A DNA stretch of 64,000 bases from Deroplatys truncata (taxonomy: Eukaryota > Arthropoda > Insecta > Mantodea > Mantidae), in the NCBI GenBank assembly GCA_030765065.1, contig CM060990.1, positions 418,571,198 through 418,635,197 on the forward strand, read 5' to 3'. The stretch's first letter is position 1. Every line of letters starts with the position of its first letter. Below, one piece after another: positions 53,612 to 64,000 of the stretch. Position numbers and translations under genes: made by a program. The notes under the pieces are model-generated. The model was not told the origin of the DNA and did not search any database. It saw only the letters and a program-made list of their open reading frames with translations.

Positions 53612-56600
53612 TTAAATGCGTCGACTAAAATTACTGTCATTGATAAAACGTAAAACAAATTCTACAGTATGCGCGTCCTCTGCCAAAACGTCGGCTATAC
53701 CAACAGGCAAAGACACACGAACGCGCAATTGGGCTAAAACCTGACACTCTGTTAAAATATGACGCACCGTTAAGGGTGCCGCACACTGGCCACACAGTGG
53801 TGCGGGATCACCACTAAGCAAGTGTCTATGACTAAAAACGCAATGTCCGATACGAAGTCGTGTTAAAATCACCTCTTCCCGACGAGAAGCACGAGAAGAG
53901 GTGACCCAGACAACCGGGAGAGGTTTAACCTCTCGCAACTTGTTCCCCCTAAGCGCCGCCCACTCATCGCGCCAACGCGAGAGGATGCGGTATCGTAAAA
54001 TAACATAAGAATCTGAGGAAGGAACAACACAGGTAAAACATCTGGGTGATAAAACCGCGGATTTGGCAGCGGCGTCGGCAGACTCGTTCCCTGAGATGCC
54101 CACGTGACCTGGAATCCACAGGAAAGAGACGCTGATGCCAGAGGCACCAAGCGAGTGCAGCAGGTCATGTATGCGCTGTACGAGTGGGTGGTAATGGTAC
54201 AGCGCGTTAATACTCTGAAGGGCACTCACAGACTCCGTAAAAAAAACACAGTGCCGTAAGTCGTGCCGCTGAATGTATAAAACAGATTAATAAACAATAA
54301 AAAGATCGGCGGTAAAAATCGAACATTGCCCAGGTAAACGAAACGTAAAACTACATTCACCAAAAACAAAAGCACACCCTACTCCAACATCAGTCTTAGA
54401 CCCATCAGTATATATAAAATGACATTCCCCGAATTGCGCCTGTAATTCTAAAAACCGCTGATCTAAAGACTGAAGAAGGGGTCTCATTCTTCGGCATCGA
54501 CGTTAATCCAAGATGACAGTGGGCCTCAGCGCGCAACCATGGAGGAAAACGCGTTTCCCCCCATGGGAAGGGCCGGCGCTAGCGTAACGTCCAGATGCCG
54601 AAGAAGCTGTCGAAATCGAACCCCTAGAGGGAGCAATGCAGAGGAGTTAATTGAATATTGCCGATCAAGCGAATCCTCGAAAAATAAGTCGAAGGACGGG
54701 TGGTCATGCAAGCTTGGGAGTCGACATGCATAGCTGCACAAAAGCATCTCACGCCTGAAGGACAGCGGAGGCTCTGCAACTTCAACGTACAGGCTGGGAA
54801 CAGGGCTGGTTGGAAAGGCCCCTGTAGCGACTCTTATGCCACGATGGTGAATGGCATTAAGGCGACGTATCACAGATGGGCATGCCGATGAATAGACAAT
54901 ACACCCGTAATCAAGCTTGGACCGGACCAAACAGCGATAAAGACGCAGAAGTATGGTCCGATCAGCTCCCCAGGATGTGCCACTTAAAACACGTAAAAGA
55001 TTAAGAGAACGGTCACACTTTGCTTTTAAAAACGAAATGTGTGAAGTCCAGCTCAGTTTTCGATCAAAGATCAACCGCAAAAATTTCATCTCGTCTGCAA
55101 ATAAAAGGACCTCCGGCCAAAGATGGAGAGAAGGCGGAGGGAAAGCCCCGGCGCCAAAAATTGATACAGACGGATTTCTGGGCGGAGAAATTAAAGCCGT
55201 TCGCGTTACTCCAGGCGTAGAGACGATCGATACAGCTCTATGGACGGCGTTCGAGCAGACAGGTCCGCCGTGAACTGCAATAAATGACAAAATCGTCGTA
55301 GAAAAGGGACGAAGATACGCCAGGTGGAATACAATCAACAATGGGGATGATAACAATAGCAAAAAGTGTGACACTGAGTACAGAGCCCTGCGGTACACCG
55401 TTCCCTTGAATAACACGACTAGATAAACCCGAGCCCACACGTACACGAAAGACGCGGTCCGTCATAAACTCCCAAAGAAATATGGGAAGACGACCGCGGA
55501 AATTCCATGCGTGAAGTGTACGTAAAATGCCGCCCCTCCAACAAGTGTCATAAACTTTCTCCAGGACAAAAAACACAGCCACTGCTTGACACTTTCTCAG
55601 AAATCCGTTCATAATATGCGTCGACACACACACCAGATGGTCGACGGTAGAGCGATGGCGACGAAATCCGCACTGATCGTTCGCTAGAAGTTTCTGAGAC
55701 TCAAGCCACCATGTCAACCGTCCTTTGATCATGCGCTCCATCACCTTGCAAATGCAACTGGTGAGGGAGCTAGGGCGGTAGCTGGAAGGTAGGTGGCGAT
55801 CCTTCCCAGGCTTGAGTATGGGGACAATGATGGCTTCGCGCCAAACGGAAGGAAAAAGGCCGTCTTGCCAAATACGGTTATAGACCTGTAAGAGAAAGAC
55901 TTTACTGTCGGCTGAAAGGTTCTTTAACATCAGGACATGAATGCCGCCCGGCCCAGAGCGGAGTGCCTAGAGCAATGGAGAGCATGCTCCAGCTCCCTCA
56001 TTGCAAAAAGTGCATTATAACACTCCGTATTAGCAGACCGAAAATTATAGGTCGCGGAATCCAGCCGGTGTTTCAAAGTGCGAAAGCCGGCGGAATAATG
56101 GGCAGAATTCGAAACCGCTTCAAAGGCAGCACCCAGAGTGTTAGCAATGGCAGCCGGATCCACTATGGTGGCATTAGAAACCTGAAGGCCAGACACAGTA
56201 CAATGTGACACTTTACCGGAGAAGCGACGAAGTTTATCCCAAACAACAGAGGAAGGAGTGAAGCGATTAAAAGACTCGACAAAACGAGTCCACGACGCCT
56301 TCTTGCTATCCTGAATGCGACGAACCCTGGTTCGCGAATGCTTAAAAGTAGCCAAATTATCAAGCGTAGGGTGTCGCCGAAACAGCCTAAGCGCAGCTCT
56401 ACGGGCACGAACGGCGTCCCGACACTCCTCGTTCCACCAAGGAACAGGAACACGTCGAGGGCGAGAGGATGAGCGGGGGATTGTGCGTTCGGCGGCAGAT
56501 AGAATCGTAGAGGCAAGGTGCTGCACCATTTGGTTAACGTCAGTGAAGGGCTGGTCCTCAAAACACACGAGATTGGAATACAATCTCCAGTTGGCTTTTC

Positions 56601-57277
56601 TGAATATCCACGTAGGTTCTCTGGAACGCTGGACGTGGTGAGACAGAAGAGAAACGATGCAGGGGTAATGGTCGCTGGAGTAGGTGTCAGCGACGACGTT
56701 CCACTGCAAACGACAAGCAAGATGGATGGAGCAAACGGCAAGTTCCAAGTGAGAGAAAGTACCAGAAGAATCAGAAAGAAAAGTAGGCTCACCTGTATTG
56801 AGGATGAAGAGGTTGAACTGATCAAAAATGTCGGAAAGAAGAGTTCCCCTCGCACAAGACCTTGGCGAACCCCACAGGGGCTGATGGGCATTAAAATCTC
56901 CCAACAGAAGAAATGGTGTTGGGAGAGCGGACAGGAGATCTCGAATGTCCGCGTGAGCGAGGGGATACGATGGAGGTGAATACACAGAGTAAACAGAAAA
57001 GAGAAATCCGGTAATTGAAGCCTAACGGCAACAGCTTGCAAGTCAAACGTAAGAGTGAGAGTTTGAAAATGAACGTCGTTACGCACTAATAACATGACAG
57101 CTCCGGCTCAAGATCGTAGCGAACCGGAGTATACCCTCGGAGATCAAAAGGATCGTGAGGGCGAAGCTTAGTCTCCTGCAAACACACGACCATATGTGAA
57201 TGGGAACGCAATAGAAGTTGCAGTTCCGCCCTATGCGATCGTACACCTCGTAAATTCCAGGTCAAGATAGCTATCAA
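53612..57277 (-). pseudogene. LINE B ORF2: endonuclease, reverse transcriptase, RNase H
   Basis: It starts at the ATG 57277, 17 bp after the ORF1 stop. Endonuclease: ILTWNLRGVRSHRAELQ, VVCLQETKL, LLLGDFNAHQPLWGS and SSDHYPCIV. The 351-codon piece 55930-56985 holds the endonuclease end and linker. RT (55238-55930): CGFRRHRSTVDHLV, VFFVLEKVYDTCWR, GVPQGSVLSVTLFAI and SLFYDDFVIYCSS. The connecting part is at 54526-55446 (LDYGCIVYSSACPSVIRRLN). RNase H: FIYTDGSKTDVGVGCAF, CSIFTADLF (Asp where Glu is usual), FTESVSALQ (Glu where Asp is usual), WIPGHVGISGNESADAAAK. The end is RLRIGHCVFSHRHLLSGDP. About five frameshifts. The long antisense frames in this region are shadows. Confidence 0.9.
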
Positions 57278-57294
57278 GAAAAGGGATAAAGTGT

Positions 57295-58606
57295 CTACTT
57301 AGAAGGGCGGCTTAAAATAATCTTTTGCTTAACCTTGGGGCTCGGGCTATTCGTATGGAGTTGGTCAGATTCCATAGGCTGCTCGAAGGGAGGGTCCACG
57401 CGCTCAGTGCCAGAAACCGATTCAAGCGCTGAGAATCGGTTCTGGGTGGCAATGGGTGAAGGGGGCCGCTGAGCGCGGCTTGTTCCAGGAGCATCCTGGG
57501 ACTGCGACCTTCGAGGAGGAGAAGGTGAACTTTTCTTGCCGCGCGCACGCGGATGGTCTTTCAAAAAATCTTCCCTACGAAATTTCTGCTTCGATTTCTT
57601 CTAAGTGCCTTGAGACTTCATAACTTTTGGACCAGCTTTAGATGGCTTGACAACAGTGGCTGTAATGGATGGCCGGATGGTAGTGGCGGTCAATGCAGTC
57701 ATGGTCCAGGTTTGAGTGTCTGCATCCTTCCGGGGTACTGGCGAGGCAACAACAGAACTAAATGTACCAGATCGCAGGAGCGAAGGTTAGCGCGCATGGT
57801 AACGCCTCCGGGCTTCAGCGAAGGAGAGTTTCTCCTTTAGCCGGATCTCCTGGATCGCCTTCTAGTCCAAGTACCGCGGACAGTCTGCAAATGACGCAGA
57901 ATGAGACCATTTGCAATTAACGCAGACGGGTTCGGATGAACAGGTACCTTCGTGTGACGGCTGGCTACATGAGGCACAGATAGTAACAGCACTCTTACAA
58001 GAGACTTGCGTATGCCCAAAACGTTGCCATTTAAAACAACGCAGAGGTCTAGGAATATAGGGCCCCACCGCAATACGTTCGTACCCTGCTGAAATACTAG
58101 TGGGCAGATCGACGCCATCGAACGTGAGAAACAGTGTACGAGTTGGTACCAACACTCCGTCGCGTTTAGCCTGCACTCGAACCGCTGTAACCATTTGTCG
58201 GAAAGATATTCCACCAGTTCATCGTCTGATATTCCGTCGAGGCTGTAGGTGGTGACGACGCCTCGACAGGAATTCAAAGGCGGTGCTTCTCAACACGGAT
58301 AGGATAACCGTGGAGAAGCGTGCCGCGTAACAAGCACTTACTTTGTTGTTCGGACTTGCTCTGAACTAACAATGAACCATTCCGAAGACGGGTGCAGGAA
58401 TGAACCGAACCAGCAATATTATCAATCCCCTTTTGGATAATAAAAGGGTTCACCTTCTCAAAAGATTGGCCTTCCTCTGTACGGGTAATCACTAAGTTAC
58501 AACCAGCTGTTGGTGGTGCTACTTCTGTTGCAATGACTTTTCGGCGCTTGTTATTAATAATGGAGAAAGGGTGCTCCATAGCGAAAGAAATCCTCCAACA
58601 TTGCAA
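57295..58606 (-). pseudogene. LINE B ORF1 (Gag-like, zinc knuckles)
   Basis: The N-terminal frame starts near 58606 (MEHPFSIINNKRRK within it) and ends at 58274. The middle continues in other frames (GVVTTYSLDGISDDELVEYL near 58260; RTLFLTFDGVDLPTSISAGY near 58130). Three knuckles follow: CFKWQRFGHTQVSC, CASCSQPSHEGTC and CVNCKWSHSASFADC. The first has Trp where the second Cys belongs. A TAG at about 57862 replaces the usual Trp after YLD. The C-terminal part is Ser/Pro-rich (57564-57295). ORF1 proteins of this type bind RNA and form the RNP. There are two frameshifts in the N-terminal half, plus stops. Confidence 0.85.
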
Positions 58607-59207
58607 CCGTCTCCGACCTCGGGCTCTGACTTCCCGGGCGTTACCCCGGCTTGGGTGAGTGGCCTGTCTATAGCAAACTCACCCCAGGGTCACACCTCCC
58701 TGAACATAGACAGAGGGACCCAATCGCCGTCAGAAGTCAGCAGCTCATGCAATGGCCCCCCTCGCGGGACTGCAGTTGAACAGCGGATACGAACACATAC
58801 CCTACATGACTACCCCGGGTGGTGGGGATGACGCCATTACCCACTCACTCGTGCGCGGGTATCCGTCAGGCTGTGTCCACGGAGGATTAAAATAAAATGT
58901 AAAATAAATAAAACTGAGTGGGCGTTTCGCACGCAAGGTAGGCCGGCGAAGAAGAAAAATAGATGTGTGAATGAATGGACGTGGGAAGAAATGTGCCTAA
59001 ATAGAAGAGAGAATGAAGAAACGATGGCGAGGGCGTCATGGAATGAAATGCACAGAACGCCTACCTTGAGTCCGCCGGTCACGAGAACGAAGCCACCTCG
59101 ACTGGACGGGAATGAAGGGATGAAAATGGCGATGAGTGGCTCGGGCACCCCCGGGTACGTCGAACCCGTACTCACATAAGGTGAGCCCCTGGGGGGGACT
59201 GGTATGG

Positions 59208-60132
59208 AAGCTCAGTTGCTATTCTTAATGCACAATTTTCGATAGTGTCTAACATTTTCAGTGTAGTTGGAGGTGCAGAGTTGTAAACTATGGCTTCATA
59301 ATCCAGTTTAGCTTGAACTGTAGTCGTGTATGTGTGCATCAGCACTGAATAGTCTGCGCCCCAGTTGTTAGGTGACAGAATCTTCATAACATCCAATCCC
59401 CGTATACAGTTGTTTCTTAGAGTTTTAAAATGAGGAAGCCATGCCAATTTAGTATCAAATGTGAGCCCTAATAACTTAAGTAGTTTTTCAATGTTTAGTT
59501 TTACCCCATCAAGGTCTAAATGAGGTAGGATATCTGAGAATTTGCCTTTCTTGAAGTTGATGAACTTAGATTTTGATTTAGAGGGTTTAAAGCCTTCTTT
59601 CTGGAGCCATTTTTCAGTTATGTCTAGAGCAGCTTGCATTAACTTATTATTTAGTGATAGGCAACTTCCTCTGCAAAGCAATGTCAAATCATCTGCAAAT
59701 AAACATCCTTTTACTGGGGAGGATGTTGTCCAAGATGCCATTAACTGCTATTAGAAACAGAGTTACACTCAATACAGCTCCTTGAGGGATTCCATTTTCT
59801 GTTGTTCCTGTATTAGAACCATTTGTTCGGACTTGTATAGTTCTTTGCTGTAAAAAATTATGAATGAAAGCTATCATATTTCCTTTAATATTGTTGGCCA
59901 TAGGCATCTGTATGACACTGTCTTTCCAAATGGCTTCATAAGCTTTTTCTATATCAAGACTAACAACAGTTAGATTTTGAGAGTTAATAAAAGATTTACA
60001 TATTTCAGATTCCAACAGGATGAGATTATCTACGGTGGAATGGAAAAGACGAGAAATCACTTTGCATCTGGAGAAAAAAAAAACCTGATGCTCTAGGGTC
60101 CATCTTAAGCGGTCATTTACAATTCTTTCCAT
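59208..60132 (-). pseudogene. LINE A ORF2 reverse transcriptase part
   Basis: The pieces are STVDNLILLESEICKSFI, VVSLDIEKAYEAIWKDSVIQ (first Asp region), NGIPQGAVLSVTLFLIAVNG, and GCLFADDLTLLC with the FADD active site, then FKPSKSKSKFINFKKG and GLTFDTKLAWLPHFKTLRNN, and LDYEAIVYNSAPPTTLKMLD. It ends at LRIATEL where LINE B interrupts. A frameshift lies near 59700 between PSKRMFIC and the FADD frame. It is the same I-group type as LINE B but clearly a different family (low residue identity). Confidence 0.85.
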
Positions 60133-60994
60133 TAATTTACATAAAGTGCAAGTTAAGGAAATTGGTTGATAAGTTTGAGGATTATTGCCTTTGCCAGGTT
60201 TTAGTATAGGGATGATCTATCTCCATTTAATGATCTTGTTAGTTCTTCTATACTTAAAAGTTTATTAGTATCTTGGTCGGTGTCTTCATTATATAATTAT
60301 GATGGTTAGATCAAGCCCTTTCTGCAAAGAAGAAGTACTTGAAGAGCATTAAAAGGGATAATTCCTATAGGTGGTCAAAAAGATCGAGTTCAAAAAATAG
60401 TCTTCCAAAAATAATGTCATTCTTTCTACTTATATATATATACATATATATATATTTATATATATATTTGGAATACCAATTTGATGTTCATGAAATCATT
60501 TGTATAGTTTGCATTGCCTGAAGATTCTGAAAAAGTGTTGGGCAGTAAACCAGCTTCCTCCTTGAGGCTGCTTAACACTGCTTTGTTCTCAGGATTTTTA
60601 AGTAGTTTAATTTCCATTTGGAAATTAAGTCCTCAGGTTTTCCGAATTCGGTTCCAAACTTTATTTGAAATTGAGTGATAATTTAAGGTGGAAATAAAGT
60701 CTAGCCATTAGAACGTTTGCTCTGTCTCCTGGCAGCAGTTCTAAGTTTCAAGGAATTAATTCTATTTTCTTGGGTGGGATGTCTTTTTATACTGATTGAA
60801 CGCAACATTTTTGCTCTTAGTTGCAATCTTTCAGGAAGCATACCACCACGGCAACTTTTCTTGTGAGTGCTTGGGATTGTTCTTTGGAATGCTGATATCA
60901 GCAGCTGCATTTATTGGACTTGAAAGATTCCCTACTATAGAGTTAATTGTCTTATGAAAATCCCATGCTGGTGTTGTATTTTCTATGTTTTCAT

Positions 60995-61717
60995 TTAGGT
61001 AAGCTTGTAAGTTTTTCTACCCAGCTTTTTTATTACTGAATTTTGGCTTAGTAGTGTACTGGTAAAATAATGTGTGTCTAAAATTATTGGAAAGTGGTCA
61101 CTGCCATACAGCTGGTTGTTAAGTTTTCCATTGAAACAAGTTAGCAATATCTGAGTGCATATTGTCAAATCAATAGAGCTGCACGAGTGGTGGGCTAGAT
61201 TATAGTAAGTTGGGTCACCTGAACTTAACAAAATGAGCTAATTTTGTTCCATGAGGCTCTTTATTATATATCCTCTATTATCACTTGATCTACTTCCCCA
61301 GGTTGCGTTGTGGCTACTTAAAGTCTCCTAAGAGTATAAATGGCTTAAGAATTTGGTTTAGGATATCTCTTAAGAATATCCATATTTATATCTACACTAT
61401 TTGGTATATACATGTTGCATATTGTTAGCCTTTTGGAATAAGCTACAGTAACTGCAACAGTGTCTAGAGTGTTATTGAAGTTAATTTATTTTCTCATTAC
61501 TGGTTTCTTTATATATGTAGCTACTCCACCACTAGCACAGCCAGGATCTATTTTTATGATAGCCTTCATATGGTGTAAGTTCAGCTATATCATTATTTTT
61601 AAAATTTGTTTCTTGCAAGCATATTATATCTGGATTATTATGTTGCATGAGCATTTTTAAATATTCAAATTGTGTTCTGAAGCTGTTTATATTCCACTGT
61701 AGTAATGTTAAAGCCAT
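60995..61717 (-). pseudogene. LINE A ORF2 endonuclease part
   Basis: It starts MALTLLQWNINSFRTQFEYL, then PDIICLQETNFKN with the catalytic Glu, then PGCASGGVATYIKK and MYIPNS further down, and near 61100 YGSDHFPIILD with the catalytic SDHFPI motif. This is an apurinic/apyrimidinic-type endonuclease that nicks target DNA for target-primed reverse transcription. Stops and frameshifts separate the pieces. The start at 61717 matches the normal ORF2 start of the family. Confidence 0.75.
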
Positions 61718-62272
61718 AATTATATGATTTTATATTGTGAAGTTCCTCCCTTGCTGCTCCTAATGGTTTCTCCTAAGACACTGCTAAATATAGTTGTTTC
61801 TGCATTCGAGTGCTTCGATATTTAATACTCTTGCCTTTAAGATATTAATGTAACTTTTTAAGGTTATCTGCAAGGCTTTGGATGTCTTTTGTGTAACTCA
61901 AAGCCTCTGCAACTATGTCTTTAGTATCAAATATATTTAGTATGAAAGCAGAGAGCTGTGAGTAGTTGAGGATAAAATCACCTCAATAAAGTGGAAGTAA
62001 GGTTTCGAGTACTTGAGCTTTCTTATCGGCAGGTTTTACTTTTCTGTTGACATGTCTACCACCTTCTTTATTTGATGGTTCCTTAATAATTGAATCAGAG
62101 CACGTATTATCATGGCCATCTACAACTTAAGGGCAGGGGGCTGCTAGATGTGTACGTCCGTTTGCATTTAGCTGGTGATTCTTGCACTTCCATTTCTGAA
62201 CTCTCTACCAAATTTATACTATAGTTCAGCAAGTTAGAAAAAACCCTTGGGAGGAGTAACTCACCTGGTCAA

Positions 62273-62277
<5 letters not shown>

Positions 62278-62320
<43 letters not shown>

Positions 62321-62321
62321 A
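62278..62321. repeat. (CT)n microsatellite
   Basis: About 22 CT units in the ORF1 region of LINE A. Confidence 0.95.
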
Positions 62322-63242
62322 CTGCCTTGGGTGGGCATGCCTCTGAGTCGCTGGTGTACAAGCCATAGTTTCGCTTAGCCCGTGTTTTATTTTATTATAT
62401 TATATTCTCACAAAGCCGTTATCACTTAATCACACCACTGTTGTAACTATCCAACTGTAGAGACAGCACTAAAGACACAAGAGCAAAATGTTTGCATATA
62501 ACTAATAGCGATAGCATTTCACATACACGCGGCAATATTATAGGATATCTTCCAAAAGTTAATTCACACTTTTTAGGGTATTTCATAGCCTTCAATCCCC
62601 CATCTATCTTTTCAAGGGAAAAAGTTCCTAGCTGATTGATTTTCATATTACAAATTATTTCAATGGAAATTTTACGAAGAAAACTAGCAGCTTTAGTTTT
62701 TTACAGGGAGACCAATCACACTTCATCATCATCTCGAAACTGTGCTCTTCAACACACCTCTTACAGAACTGAAATAAGGATTTTAGGTTTTGAGTTATCA
62801 CAATGTAAACTAGATCCTATTAAATTTTTCTACACTATAAAATTGTTGTGTTCACAACAGTGACGTGACATTTGTTTCCCGTGTATCAGCCCACTTCCTC
62901 TTTAAGACACCTCATTGGATAACTCAGTAGCTAAAGGTAAAAGACAGTATAGTGGGGGCGATTTATCCCTCCTGAATGGTCATGCAGTCCGTAAACCGAG
63001 GGATTTTACTAAGTTGTTATACTGTAGTTATCTGTTTTGGACTTCGATCTTGAGGTACAGAGCATGCCAGAGAAGTAGGTGTAGGAGATTCTGTCTTGTC
63101 TTTCCTATTATTGTGAGCCTTTGGACTAGGAGGGGGATTGCTGTTTTTTCTGGCTAAAGTTATGATTGTCTTTTCGACTAGCAAGAACTGGAAACTCAGA
63201 TAAATCTGGCTTACTGGCCTGATGTGTTAAGATAGACTGGGA

Positions 63243-63301
<59 letters not shown>
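63243..63301. repeat. (ATT)n microsatellite
   Basis: About 19 ATT units without interruption, in the ORF1 region of LINE A. Confidence 0.95.
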
Positions 63302-64000
63302 CATGGGTTGTCTCATTAGTTGTTATTACTTTGTTTCGCTACAGGACCTTCTTGCTTAAACAAGCAGCAAGTAATTGATATATCTGTATTGAAATACACC
63401 CAGTAATTAGTTTCATCAAATCTAATTTGCATGCTGCTTGGTAGTTTGTCTAGGTCAGTAGGTTTGATAAACATTTGCCTACTAAAACTCAAGATATGTG
63501 AGAAACCAGGTTCTGAAATTCCTGCTCTTATAGGTTGTAGGTGGGAGACTGGAATTATACCAGTTTGGTCTAATAAGCATTTTTCTATTTCACGGTCAGG
63601 TATCACAGGACTGACATTGTAGATCACTACTCTGATATTCTGTGTGATAAGAGGCCTCACTTCTAGATACATGTTGCTTATTTTAACTTTGGGGTGCTTG
63701 TTAACTAATCCTCTGCTACACTTTTATTAGCCAGGTACATGCGGAGATAGATATGCGGGAAACATATCTAATGTCATTGAGGTCTGTGAGTTTTCCTATA
63801 GCAATAACATATTCCTTCAGTGATATCCGATCAATGGCTTCTATAACTATTACATGGTCCTTTGTTGGTGTTGAGCATGTAATAGTTGCATAACTAGTGG
63901 TAGAATCAGTATTTGTAGCTTTACCTTGGATGTTGTGTTGATCAGTCATCACGACTAAGGTTGAGGTTAGCTGTACTACATACAACTACCTTAGTCCGAA

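Larger units (their letters stand above)
53286..59197 (-). mobile_element. LINE B (I-group non-LTR retrotransposon), near full length 5.9 kb
   Basis: Minus strand. The 5' UTR begins at 59197 (CCCCCCCAGGGGCTCACCTT), followed by ORF1 (58606-57295), ORF2 (57277-53612), the 3' UTR and a (ATC)n tail at 53286-53320. It is flanked by ACTGGTATGG (59198-59207) and ACTAGTATGG (53276-53285), a 10 bp target duplication with one mismatch. The order endonuclease, RT, RNase H and the SVLSVTLF RT motif place it in the I group. ORF1 and ORF2 each carry several frameshifts or stops, so it is dead but recent enough to keep both ends. Its GC content is well above that of its surroundings. Confidence 0.93.
62000..63985 (-). 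pseudogene. LINE A ORF1 (Gag-like) remnant
   Basis: The pieces are HVIVIEAIDRISLKEYVIAI and IRYVSRISISACTWLIKV near 63780, then IRVVIYNVSPVIPDREIEKC and PIRAGISEPGFSHILSFSRQ (63316-63672), an RRM-like pattern typical of ORF1 proteins of I-group LINEs. CCLFKQEGPVAKQ near 63350 is a degraded CCHC knuckle (C-x2-C-x4-H-x4-C). A C-terminal piece lies at 62422-62646 (IDGGLKAMKYPKKCELTFGR). A (CT)n tract (62278-62321) and an (ATT)n tract (63243-63301) lie within the region and break the frames. Confidence 0.65.
59208..64000 (-). mobile_element. LINE A (I-group), 5' part: ORF1, endonuclease, RT
   Basis: Minus strand, running off the right edge of the window. ORF1 pieces lie at about 62000-63985, endonuclease at 60995-61717, linker at 60701-60910 and RT at 59230-60132. 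The RT stops at RIATELP, where LINE B entered; the next codons of the same LINE are at 50735 and below. Frameshifts and stops are frequent and short AT and TTA microsatellites have grown inside. It is clearly older than LINE B and the piggyBac that interrupt it. The 5' end is outside the window. Confidence 0.85.

Noticed and set aside
56163-57095. 310-codon minus-strand frame in LINE B
   Set aside because: Only its first part (about 57095-56985) matches the endonuclease; the rest is the wrong frame next to the true LLGDFNAHQPLWGS frame.
54539-57840. Plus-strand frames opposite LINE B (up to 153 codons)
   Set aside because: They are antisense shadows of GC-rich ORF1 and ORF2; they show no motif and their limits depend on the sense codons.

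Overview
The window is eukaryotic, AT-rich and made almost entirely of transposable elements and satellites. I found no intact host gene, rRNA, canonical tRNA gene or CRISPR array. The mix of elements (Tc1, mariner, DUF4817-type Tc, piggyBac, PIF/Harbinger with a MADF gene, two hAT lineages, I-group LINEs with RNase H, tRNA-headed SINEs, a Polinton/adintovirus-like relic) points to an arthropod. A hemimetabolous insect of the cockroach/termite/orthopteran kind is most likely, by recall of family abundance and not by a search.

Layout, left half. 1-3290 holds local duplications and two diverged tandem arrays with a shared 130-145 bp rhythm and a TTCGAATC-like box. 3290-7250 is a two-stranded virus-like fossil: a promoter and an OB-like gene on the plus strand, capsid-associated remnants on the minus strand. 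Next come a mariner (7275-8483), a CGGBP1-like hAT (8983-11496) and a dispersed repeat split by a 1.4 kb insertion (11575-13800). A PIF/Harbinger deletion derivative with MADF and transposase pieces follows (15281-16609). 18960-30480 holds a dispersed ~770 bp repeat family, IS630/Tc1-type DDE fossils, a ZMYM/DUF4371 hAT with a perfect 8 bp target duplication (21373-24180) and a decayed LINE (27320-28715).

Layout, right half. 31200-34200 is rich in SINE-like pieces. 34692-35177 carries a mariner-type end joined to a second piece of the CGGBP1-like hAT. 36339-38095 is an inverted-repeat element flanked by mirrored microsatellites. 40116-40965 is a TAA-flanked MITE. 42088-44035 holds a strong hairpin and a DUF4817 element invaded by a nearly intact Tc1. 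45516-48218 is a 2.7 kb terminal-inverted-repeat element flanked by CTAAAG.

The last 14.6 kb (49399-64000) is one nested structure on the minus strand. An older I-group LINE (LINE A) was entered by a 5.9 kb I-group LINE (LINE B, 53286-59197) and, 14 bp away, by a nearly intact 2,532 bp piggyBac (50736-53267). Removing both insertions and one copy of each target duplication makes LINE A contiguous in its reverse-transcriptase/RNase H region.

No gene set here works as a host pathway; interactions are between elements (nesting, shared ends, non-autonomous derivatives). All family calls are by eye from motifs; no database search was run.
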